Source: an uncultured Spirochaetales bacterium
GTDB lineage: Bacteria > Spirochaetota > Spirochaetia > Sphaerochaetales > Sphaerochaetaceae
Direction: 5' to 3'
Assembly: GCA_949299185.1 (NCBI GenBank)
Contig: CASFZR010000005.1
Coordinates: forward strand, 1-56,671
DNA length: 56,671 nt
A program made the translations under genes and the position numbers. Below, in pieces: positions 25,461 through 32,349 of this stretch; the first letter of the stretch is position 1; every line of letters begins with the position of its first letter. The notes under the pieces are model-generated. The model saw only the letters and a program-made list of their open reading frames with translations. It was not told the origin of the DNA and searched no databases.

Positions 25461-25628
25461 ATGAGAAAAGAGATTGACGAAAACGAAATGAAACCTGCAA
25501 ATCAAACATCCTCAGAGAATCCAGAGTGCGTAAACGGGGAAGCGATGTCTGATGACGAGAAGATCGATTTCGTGGCGGCAAGAATACTCAGGGAACATAT
25601 CGAAGCCTTCAAGGAACTTGCAAAATGA
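25461..25628 (+). CDS. Tiny acidic protein, first of three coupled small ORFs
   Basis: 55 aa, mostly charged. The second half (DEKIDFVAARILREHIEAF) is a predicted amphipathic helix, the sort of segment seen in small antitoxin-like proteins. It ends in ATGA, overlapping the next small gene by 4 nt. Not recognised by name. The tight coupling, low hydrophobicity and helix argue that it is real. Confidence 0.55.
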   Translation: MRKEIDENEMKPANQTSSENPECVNGEAMSDDEKIDFVAARILREHIEAFKELAK

Positions 25629-25786
25629 AGATAGGAAAGACAGCCAAGGAACACACTAGCCAGAAGCCTGAATATGAGTCCGCTATGAAGACCATAGAGG
25701 AATATGAAAAGGAAAAGAAGAACGGAACGCTTGTCCTCAGGGATCTTGATGAACTCTTGAGAGAAATAGGAATCGATGCTCAATAA
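25625..25786 (+). CDS. Tiny protein, second of three coupled small ORFs
   Basis: 53 aa, highly charged, with KTIEEYEKEKKNG followed by LRDLDELLREIGID. The start overlaps the previous stop (ATGA) and an AAGGA lies upstream. Small helical proteins with this look are common next to toxins, but I cannot name a family. Confidence 0.5.
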   Translation: MKIGKTAKEHTSQKPEYESAMKTIEEYEKEKKNGTLVLRDLDELLREIGIDAQ

Positions 25787-25797
25787 TAACTCTAATA

Positions 25798-25944
25798 ATG
25801 ATAAAGAAATATCCAGATACAACACAAGCAACAACAGACAAGACCTCTCTCTGGCTCTCCATCGTGAATAGCATCCCTGGCGGTGATGAGGTAGATATAA
25901 ACAAGGTCCGTAAAGAGCGGCTTAAACGCCATATAATAAGATGA
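25798..25944 (+). CDS. Tiny basic protein, third of three coupled small ORFs
   Basis: 48 aa, ending in a basic helix (NKVRKERLKRHIIR). It begins 11 nt after the second small gene and overlaps the FRG-type gene by ATGA. The DxxKVRxERLKRH ending recalls small antitoxin-like proteins but the match is only by eye. Confidence 0.45.
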   Translation: MIKKYPDTTQATTDKTSLWLSIVNSIPGGDEVDINKVRKERLKRHIIR

Positions 25945-26348
25945 TAAGCTTCAATTACAATTATGTCGCCCAGACAGAGGATGGAAGGATCTACACGGAT
26001 CTCTATGAGATATCAAAGAAGGATATCCTCCACCTGCTCAATATCTCCGAGATAGAAGCCAATGAGTGCAGGAGGGTAACGGAGGGTAGCCTTAGAGGAG
26101 AATCCTACTACAAGGGTGATGGCAGACCTGGAGATGAAAAGCTACAGGATTCTCGTCTGGCCTTCTACAAGGAAGTCCTCTACCGTGACACAAAGACAGA
26201 CAGATTTGTAATCAACCATGTCCACGGAACAGTGATCAAACAAGCAGAGCGCAACCACTACTTCAGAGGGGAAAACGCCATCTATCCATCAAGCCTGCCC
26301 TCCTTCTTCCGTATCGGAATACCAATGGCTCAGTTCCTTCCTTGGTGA
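25941..26348 (+). pseudogene. FRG-domain protein, 3'-truncated
   Basis: 135 aa remain. The C-terminal end reaches the opening motif of an FRG domain (HYFRGENAIYPSSLPSFFR, ~106-124) and then stops after ten unrelated residues; intact FRG proteins continue for well over 100 residues. The gene therefore looks cut off shortly after the FRG signature. FRG-domain proteins are frequent in defence and toxin loci, function unsettled. It is the last member of a chain of coupled small genes. The 3' part overlaps the tail of the lipoprotein gene on the other strand. Confidence 0.65.
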
Positions 26349-26697
26349 TGGTTATAGTTTCATTGTTTGTTGTGATGGTTATGATATCACTGCCTAGCAG
26401 GATCATGTTGTCCATCATTGGATATTCCTGTGTGGTTCCATCATCTGTTGTAAGAATCAGTGATTGTTCTTTTATCTCTGCCTCCATTGCTTCAGTGCTG
26501 AAGTATTCCGATGGGTTGCCTGACTCCAGGTAGTAGCCTTCCTCCTGGATGATCTCTGATGGTGAGTCTGGTTCATTGGGTGTTATTACCTCTTCGTCCT
26601 TATTCGGAATCAGGCTGTCGTAAAGGCTGTCGAGATTGCAGGCGGTGACTGCCAGCAACATGATAAGAATACTTGCAAGAATCGGTGTCTTCTTCAT
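26263..26697 (-). CDS. Small lipoprotein with an altered C-terminus
   Basis: 144 aa. Signal peptide with a lipobox-like VTAC (Cys at ~20), an acidic linker, then a small beta-rich domain with Thr-rich strands (ITITTNNETITIT). An AGGAGAG site supports the ATG at 26697. The natural domain seems to end near LVFRYGR; the last ~12 residues (RAGLMDRWRFPL region) are antisense of the FRG gene, so a deletion or rearrangement near 26310 has probably replaced the original tail. Surface function unknown. Confidence 0.65.
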   Translation of the reverse strand: MKKTPILASILIMLLAVTACNLDSLYDSLIPNKDEEVITPNEPDSPSEIIQEEGYYLESGNPSEYFSTEAMEAEIKEQSLILTTDDGTTQEYPMMDNMILLGSDIITITTNNETITITKEGTEPLVFRYGRRRAGLMDRWRFPL

Positions 26698-26794
26698 CTT
26701 TCTCTCCTTTTCTCTAGGCTGATGGCCGTTTATGGACATGGCAAGAAGCTCCTGATTCCAGTTTGTATGACTATAAAAAATAGATTACTTCTAT

Positions 26795-26822
26795 CTTGAA
26801 TACGCATGATTTGGTGTTAGAT
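26795..26822 (+). promoter_or_regulatory. Promoter of the 26853 gene
   Basis: TTGAAT (26795-26800), 16 nt, TAGATT (26817-26822), about 30 nt before the start codon, followed by a strong GGGAGG ribosome binding site. Confidence 0.5.
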
Positions 26823-26852
26823 TGTACGAAAATAAGCAAAGGGAGGATTCAT

Positions 26853-27740
26853 ATGCATTTCAGGAAGTATGAATTGTCAATGACACTCACGAAGGATCAG
26901 CTGAAGAGACTGCACAAGCTATCCTTCACCACACTCAAGAGGTGTGCCAACATCATGGGATTCCCGACCATGGCGGCTTTCTACAGCTGCTTCTCGGAAA
27001 AGGGATTCTTCGGAGAGGCAGCGGAGGAGATGGTTCCCTGCAAGCTGAAGATCAAGGCAAAGGATGCGCTTGACCTCGGACGGAAGATCAACGGGAATCC
27101 CACGAAATACGAGATGGCAAAGAGGTACTCCTTATCGAACTCAAACTACTATGGAGCATATTCTCGCAAGTCATGCCCAAAGTTCTCCACACTCCTCTCG
27201 ATGCTTCCCTCCGATGCTGATATCCCCCTCTTCCTGGAACAGCTTGAGAGGAAGGCCGTGAAGACGGAGGTCATCAGGGATGCATCTTCCGAGAACATGA
27301 CGGGAATCCCCTCAGCGGTAGTCGTCATCACCGAGATAATGCTTATGCTCAAAGGAGATGATAGGAGATTCAAGGTCATCTACACGGACAGGGATGTCAA
27401 TATGTACACGGATACCTTCTCCTGCATAGCGGACTTCTGGGGCATGACAGACAAAGGGCTGGCCCTTGCCATGGAGAAGGAAGACCTCATACTCGGAAGG
27501 GATATGGATCACGGAAACGGCAACAACTCGAAGGGAGCGATACTATCAAGGCTGATGGATCTCAATGGCTGCGAGACCTGGGCGGATTTCGTACGGCTTC
27601 ACCCGGAGTACAGGCAGGGAGCGGTCAGAAGCATGAGGAACAGTATCGATAAGAAGCTCCAGGTCGCAACCCTAATAGACCTCATAAGGCCCTGCGGATA
27701 CAGGCTATCAGACGTACTTGAGGATGTAGTATTAGGTTAA
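26853..27740 (+). CDS. Unrecognised 295-aa protein
   Basis: The ATG at 26853 is set by GGGAGG 6 nt upstream; the open frame starts at 26796. The protein is soluble and helical, with basic N-terminal parts (LTKDQLKRLHKLSFTTLKRC). Two regions around 85-110 (NPTKYEMAKRYSLSNS) and 205-240 look like helix-turn-helix-type segments, and the C-terminus (ETWADFVRLHPEYRQG ... IDLIRPCGYRLSDVLED) resembles small DNA-binding or Cro-like domains. I cannot assign a family. A role as accessory DNA-binding protein is a weak guess. Confidence 0.6.
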   Translation: MHFRKYELSMTLTKDQLKRLHKLSFTTLKRCANIMGFPTMAAFYSCFSEKGFFGEAAEEMVPCKLKIKAKDALDLGRKINGNPTKYEMAKRYSLSNSNYYGAYSRKSCPKFSTLLSMLPSDADIPLFLEQLERKAVKTEVIRDASSENMTGIPSAVVVITEIMLMLKGDDRRFKVIYTDRDVNMYTDTFSCIADFWGMTDKGLALAMEKEDLILGRDMDHGNGNNSKGAILSRLMDLNGCETWADFVRLHPEYRQGAVRSMRNSIDKKLQVATLIDLIRPCGYRLSDVLEDVVLG

Positions 27741-27837
27741 ACGCATCCCTCGCACGCATCATTAGGACAATACCACCTTTTTCTTCCAACAATATAACCT
27801 CTTAGGTGCAATCACCGCCTTTAATCCAGACATTGAT

Positions 27838-27866
27838 TTGACTTTCCCTAGCTTCATGACGATAAT
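27838..27866 (+). promoter_or_regulatory. Promoter of the candidate small RNA
   Basis: TTGACT (27838-27843), 17 nt, GATAAT (27861-27866): a near-consensus sigma-70 promoter that serves no protein gene, because a terminator follows within 100 nt. Confidence 0.6.
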
Positions 27867-27872
27867 ATAGAT

Positions 27873-27966
27873 ATGAAGGGTGCCGCAAGACCGCGGCGTG
27901 TCCCTGAAACTTTAGGTGTCATAACGACCGCTATAGTTTAAGGAGCTTAGTGGTCGTTACTTTTTA
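27873..27966 (+). ncRNA. Candidate small RNA of about 94 nt
   Basis: A promoter, two hairpins and a terminator form a complete unit. Hairpin 1 pairs GCCGC with GCGGC around AAGACC, extended by flanking GGG/CCC. Hairpin 2 pairs TAACGACCGCT (27922-27932) with AGTGGTCGTTA (27949-27959, one G-U) and is followed by CTTTTT, an intrinsic terminator. AAACT in the linker can pair with AGTTT in the loop of hairpin 2, giving a possible pseudoknot. No ORF fits. It does not match tmRNA, SRP RNA, RNase P or 6S RNA by eye. Confidence 0.55.
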
Positions 27967-28066
27967 TCAGAGCGATTATAATCCCATGCTGGTCAGTGCG
28001 ACCATAGGATCTATAAATCCTTGCTATCGGCTTGACTCCTGAGGCCGTGGAACAGGCCTCCTACCC

Positions 28067-28095
28067 TTCCATCAAATACGCTCGCCTCCTATAAT
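28067..28095 (+). promoter_or_regulatory. Promoter of aroA, predicted leaderless
   Basis: TTCCAT (28067-28072), 17 nt, TATAAT (28090-28095), then 6 nt to the ATG. The -10 box is perfect and there is no Shine-Dalgarno. The stretch 27967-28066 before it shows no other feature I can support. Confidence 0.5.
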
Positions 28096-28101
28096 GACAG
28101 C

Positions 28102-29358
28102 ATGATAACGCTAGCACCAAGGAGGCCTTCGGGCACTGTCGAGATACCGGCCTCCAAGAGCCAGACGATAAGGGCCTTCCTCATAGCATGCTTCTCACGC
28201 GAGGAGAGCGTGATACGCCATCCCCTGATCTCCGCGGATACCCAGTCCGCGATAAGGGCCGTGGAGACGCTGGGAGCGAAGGTACGCTACTCCGATGACA
28301 AGGCTATCGCGTACGTTGACGCGAGGAGCGTGGATCCCTCCGGAGCGGTGACCGTGGATGCAGGGAACAGCGGGACGACGGCGTATCTGCTACTGCCGCT
28401 TGCGGCCTCGCTAGGCGTCGATCTCACCCTCACGGGAGACAGCCAGCTATGCTCAAGGCCCATCGGGCCGCTTGTATCAGCGCTTCGTGATCTGGGCGCA
28501 TCGGTCGAGTGCGTGGATGGGAAGCCTCCCGTACGCATCAAGGGACCGATCAAAGGTGGCAGTACTACGATAGAGTGCAGGACGAGCCAGTACCTTTCCG
28601 GGCTCCTCCTTGGTACGGCACTCGGAAAGAGCGAGAGCCGCATCGACTGCTCACTGCTATATGAGAAGCCGTATGTAACGCTCACCCTCGGATGGCTTGA
28701 TAGGCAGGGCATCAAGTACAGCATCAGCGATGACTACGAACACGCGGTCATGAAGGGCGGACAGCGCTTTAGAGGCTTCGATGAGTACATCGCGGGAGAC
28801 TGGTCCTCCGCATCGTTCTTTCTCGCCATGGCGGCGATGGCCGGTACCACGATAACCGTCCGCGGCCTCGACAGGAACGATCCTCAGGGAGACAGGCATA
28901 TCCTCGATATCCTCATGGCGATGGGAGCGAAGGCTGAATGGGACGGCAACGCGGTCACGATCACGGGACCGGAGCGCCTCCATGGCGGGGAGTTCGACCT
29001 CAACGCCATCCCCGACACGCTTCCTATCCTCGCGGTGACCGCGGCCGCGGCGGAAGGGACCACGCGTCTGACGAACGTCCCTCAGGCACGCATCAAGGAG
29101 ACGGATAGGATAAGGTGCATGAGGGAGAACCTCGAGAGGCTCGGGGTCTCAGTGGAAGAGGAGGATGACGGCCTTGTCATCCATGGGAGAGGACACGTCT
29201 CGGGCGGCAGCGTGGCAGGCTATGGCGATCACCGCATCATCATGGCCATGGCATCGCTATCAGCCGCCGCTGATGGCGATATCACGATAGATGACGAGAA
29301 GGCGGCGGGAATCACCTTCCCTACCTTCTTCTCGCTCCTGGAGAGCATAAGAAGATGA
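28102..29358 (+). CDS. aroA: 3-phosphoshikimate 1-carboxyvinyltransferase (EPSP synthase)
   Basis: 418 aa. Joins phosphoenolpyruvate to shikimate-3-phosphate in the chorismate pathway. The signatures PASKSQTIRAF (~15-25), DAGNSGTTAYLLLPL (~89-103), KETDRI (~332) and GYGDHRIIMAMA (~371-382) are present. Gly in the NSGTT loop is kept. No other aro gene is adjacent; instead aroA opens a four-gene chain of ATGA overlaps with threonine aldolase, an Fe-S flavoprotein and a PatB-type enzyme. Confidence 0.96.
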   Translation: MITLAPRRPSGTVEIPASKSQTIRAFLIACFSREESVIRHPLISADTQSAIRAVETLGAKVRYSDDKAIAYVDARSVDPSGAVTVDAGNSGTTAYLLLPLAASLGVDLTLTGDSQLCSRPIGPLVSALRDLGASVECVDGKPPVRIKGPIKGGSTTIECRTSQYLSGLLLGTALGKSESRIDCSLLYEKPYVTLTLGWLDRQGIKYSISDDYEHAVMKGGQRFRGFDEYIAGDWSSASFFLAMAAMAGTTITVRGLDRNDPQGDRHILDILMAMGAKAEWDGNAVTITGPERLHGGEFDLNAIPDTLPILAVTAAAAEGTTRLTNVPQARIKETDRIRCMRENLERLGVSVEEEDDGLVIHGRGHVSGGSVAGYGDHRIIMAMASLSAAADGDITIDDEKAAGITFPTFFSLLESIRR

Positions 29359-30371
29359 AGAGATACGACTTGAGATCGGACACGTTCACGCTTCCATCGG
29401 AACCGATGAGGAAGGCGATGTATGAGGCGGAGGTCGGAGACGACGTATATGGAGAGGATCCTACGGTAAACAGGCTGCAGGAGATGGTCGAGGAGATAAC
29501 GGGAAAGGAGCGCTCGCTCCTCATCTCCTCCGGATGCATGGGAAACCTCATACCGATGATGATAAAGGGTGGCAGGGGCAAGGAGATCCTCACCTCCGCC
29601 TATTCGCACATCGTCAGGCATGAGATCGGGGCGATCTCCTCGATAGCCGCGACGCTTCCCGTGATCGTCCCTTCGGATATGGGCATCATGAAGGCGGAGG
29701 ACGTGGAGGCGAATATCCATGGCTACTCCTATGACATGTCAGAGACTGCGATGATCGAGACGGAGAACACCACCTCGGGCATCGTCTATCCGCTGGAGGA
29801 ACTGAGGAGGATCAAGGAAACAGCCGAAAGGCACTCGCTCTGGGTGCATATGGATGGCGCGAGGATATTCAACGCCTCCGTGGAGACAGGCGTGAGCGTG
29901 AAGGAGTATGCGGCGACCGCGGATGATATCACATTCTGCCTATCGAAGGGCCTCGGGGCACCGGCACTGTCGGTGCTTTCCTCGGACTCCGACTTCATAG
30001 AGCAGGCGAAGCGCTGCAAGAAGATACTCGGCGGAGGCATGAGGCAGACGGGAATCCTCGCCGCAGCGGGCATATACGCGCTGGAGCATAACGTGGAGAG
30101 ACTTAGGAAGGACCACGAACATAGGGCCATGATATCAAAGGTGCTTGAAGGCGCGCCATGGGCCGATGTGAAGGTATCCGCGACCAATATGATATTCTTC
30201 ACCTCCCCTTACGATATCCAGAGGATCATAGACGCCATGGCTAAGCGTGGGATAATGATGCTTGGAGACGGCGGCATGGGCCGCATCGTACTCTCGCTCA
30301 ACATCAGCGACGAGGACGCCGAGGAGGTGGCGCGCCTCATCGGCACGATAGATGAAGGAGAGCTTAGGTGA
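29355..30371 (+). CDS. Low-specificity L-threonine aldolase family PLP enzyme
   Basis: 338 aa, fold-type I PLP enzyme that cleaves threonine or allo-threonine into glycine and acetaldehyde. It starts with LRSDTFTLPSEPMRKAM, has GDDVYGEDPTVNRLQ (~31-45), the substrate-region HMDGARIFNA (~157) and the PLP lysine in FCLSKGLGAP (~195-204). Length is normal. The ATG overlaps the aroA stop and its own stop overlaps the next gene's GTG, so expression is coupled. Confidence 0.93.
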   Translation: MKRYDLRSDTFTLPSEPMRKAMYEAEVGDDVYGEDPTVNRLQEMVEEITGKERSLLISSGCMGNLIPMMIKGGRGKEILTSAYSHIVRHEIGAISSIAATLPVIVPSDMGIMKAEDVEANIHGYSYDMSETAMIETENTTSGIVYPLEELRRIKETAERHSLWVHMDGARIFNASVETGVSVKEYAATADDITFCLSKGLGAPALSVLSSDSDFIEQAKRCKKILGGGMRQTGILAAAGIYALEHNVERLRKDHEHRAMISKVLEGAPWADVKVSATNMIFFTSPYDIQRIIDAMAKRGIMMLGDGGMGRIVLSLNISDEDAEEVARLIGTIDEGELR

Positions 30372-31132
30372 GGAGCGTGATCATAGTATACAGCGCGACA
30401 GGAAACAGCCTGAAGGTCGCCAAGGCCATAAGGGACGGGGAGATCCACTTCGTCGAGGAGGTGCTGTCAGGGCGCTACATGATACCAGAGGACACCGAGA
30501 GGCTGGGAATCGTCTTCCCCGTAAACTGCTTCGGCATCCCCTACCCCATACAGCGCCTCATCTCAGAGTGCCTTGCCGAGCGTGACAACTCCGCTCTCGG
30601 CTACATCTACGCCATCGCCACCTACGGAGGCATCGAGTCCTCGGTGATGGCTGATCTTGAGACGGAGCTGACAGGCATCGGATGCGCCCTCTCCTACGGA
30701 GCCTCGGTAAGGCTTCCTGACGCATACCTGCCGCTGCAGAAGAAGGCTGTCGGGGAGATCGGGGCGCTCGCGGCGCTGAACAAGGTGCAGTCGAAGATCG
30801 AGAAGATCGCCGATGATATAGAGCGCGAGGAGATCTCGATACCGCGCAGGGCCCCGTTCCGTCGCCTCAGGCGCCGCCTCTCGCGCCTGGGGACGAAGCC
30901 GGAGCGGAACCGTAAGCTCACGGTTGAGGATAGATGCACGGGCTGCGGCATCTGCCGGAGGATATGCCCGATGGAGAACATAGCGATCGAGAACGGCAAG
31001 GCGGTGCTTGGCGAGAGATGCATCTCATGCTTTGCCTGCTATCATAGATGTCCGGAGAACGCCCTCTCATATCCCGGGGCGAATGGACAGTACAAGGGAT
31101 TCGTAAGCACGGAGGAGCTTTTCAAGAGATGA
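30368..31132 (+). CDS. EFR1-type flavodoxin/ferredoxin fusion
   Basis: 254 aa. Residues ~1-165 are a flavodoxin-like domain (FMN phosphate loop YSATGNSLKVA, ~8-18). Residues ~190-240 carry two [4Fe-4S] sites, CTGCGICRRICP and CISCFACYHRCP. Such EFR1 proteins are cytoplasmic electron carriers of anaerobes. Start is a GTG (30368) overlapping the aldolase stop. The partner enzyme is not evident; it may donate electrons to a neighbour or act generally. Confidence 0.9.
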   Translation: MRSVIIVYSATGNSLKVAKAIRDGEIHFVEEVLSGRYMIPEDTERLGIVFPVNCFGIPYPIQRLISECLAERDNSALGYIYAIATYGGIESSVMADLETELTGIGCALSYGASVRLPDAYLPLQKKAVGEIGALAALNKVQSKIEKIADDIEREEISIPRRAPFRRLRRRLSRLGTKPERNRKLTVEDRCTGCGICRRICPMENIAIENGKAVLGERCISCFACYHRCPENALSYPGANGQYKGFVSTEELFKR

Positions 31133-32349
31133 TCTTCGATAACCCAGTGGACCGCAGGGGTACCAACAGCGTCAAATGGACGAAGGCTAATATAGCGAAT
31201 ATCGCATCGAACGGAGAGGCTGAGCCGTTCTGGGTCGCTGATATGGACTTCCAGGTGGAGGAGCATATCAAGGCGGCAGGAGAGAGGCTCGCGCATGTGG
31301 GCGTCTACGGATACCCCGCGTTCGGCAGCAGGCTGGAGGAGGCCGCCTCCTCCTGGATCAAGGCAAAGCATGGCTGGGACGTGCAGCCTGATGACATTAC
31401 CTTCACGATGGGGATGCTCCATGGCATCGCCTCCGCCATCGACCTCTTCACGGAGAAAGGAGACAAGATCCTTGTCCCCTCTCCGATGTACAAGCCGTTC
31501 AGGGAGATGACGAAGAGAAGCGGCAGGGTGCTTGTGGAGCATGACCTTGCCTATCATGACGGCAGCTTCTCATTGGACAGGGAGCGCTTCTCGCGCGACA
31601 TGGAAGGAGTGAGATGCATACTCTTCTGCTCGCCGCAGAACCCATCGGGAATCGTCTTCAGCGAGAGCGACCTCATCTTCATCCTCGAGGAAGGCAGGAA
31701 GCATGGCGCACTTGTGATGTCCGACGAGATACACGCGGATCTCGTACACCCAGGCTCGAAGCACCTTCCCATGGGCATGGTCAACGCCAAGGTCGGTGCT
31801 GACACGATTACCTTCTTCGCGCCCTCCAAGACCTTCAACATCGCCGGAGAGCATATGGCGTTCGTACACTTCTCAAGCGATGAGATGAAGGAGACCTTCC
31901 GCGACAGGGAGGAGACGATGAGGCTCAGCGAGCCCTCTATAGCGATAGGAGAGCTTACGATAGCCGCGTATGAGAACGGGCTGAGGTACAACGAGGAGCT
32001 ATGCGCGTACCTTGGGAGGAACGCGGCGGCGATACGCGCCTACCTGAAGGCGGAGTGCCCAGAGCTCGTGATGGCTGACGGCAACGCCTCCTTCGTGACA
32101 TTCATCGACGCATCGGCGATATACGACAAGGCAGAGAAGGAGGTCCTCTCCCACCCTGAGAAGTACCCAGGAGGAAACGGAGGCGGAGTGCTATCCCGCT
32201 TCTTCGGCGTCAACGCCTCCGTCGCGATGAACGACGGGACATGGTTCGGGGAGGAGTGGAAGAGGTTTGTCCGCTTCAACTACGGAACATCCACCGAGCG
32301 CGTGATGGCAGCGCTGGAGAGGATGAAGAAGGCGGTAGATTCGCTCTAG
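31129..32349 (+). CDS. PatB/MalY-type aminotransferase (cystathionine beta-lyase)
   Basis: 406 aa, class I/II aminotransferase fold. The start is MIFDNPVDRRGTNSVKW, typical for PatB/MalY; FWVADMDFQ (~33) and HGIASAIDLF (~91) follow, and the PLP lysine lies in FAPSKTFNIAGEHMAF (~230). These enzymes split cystathionine or cysteine to pyruvate and ammonia, and MalY also regulates maltose genes in enteric bacteria. The ATG at 31129 overlaps the previous stop, so earlier in-frame starts are rejected. The stop overlaps addA tail-to-tail by 4 nt. Confidence 0.93.
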   Translation: MIFDNPVDRRGTNSVKWTKANIANIASNGEAEPFWVADMDFQVEEHIKAAGERLAHVGVYGYPAFGSRLEEAASSWIKAKHGWDVQPDDITFTMGMLHGIASAIDLFTEKGDKILVPSPMYKPFREMTKRSGRVLVEHDLAYHDGSFSLDRERFSRDMEGVRCILFCSPQNPSGIVFSESDLIFILEEGRKHGALVMSDEIHADLVHPGSKHLPMGMVNAKVGADTITFFAPSKTFNIAGEHMAFVHFSSDEMKETFRDREETMRLSEPSIAIGELTIAAYENGLRYNEELCAYLGRNAAAIRAYLKAECPELVMADGNASFVTFIDASAIYDKAEKEVLSHPEKYPGGNGGGVLSRFFGVNASVAMNDGTWFGEEWKRFVRFNYGTSTERVMAALERMKKAVDSL

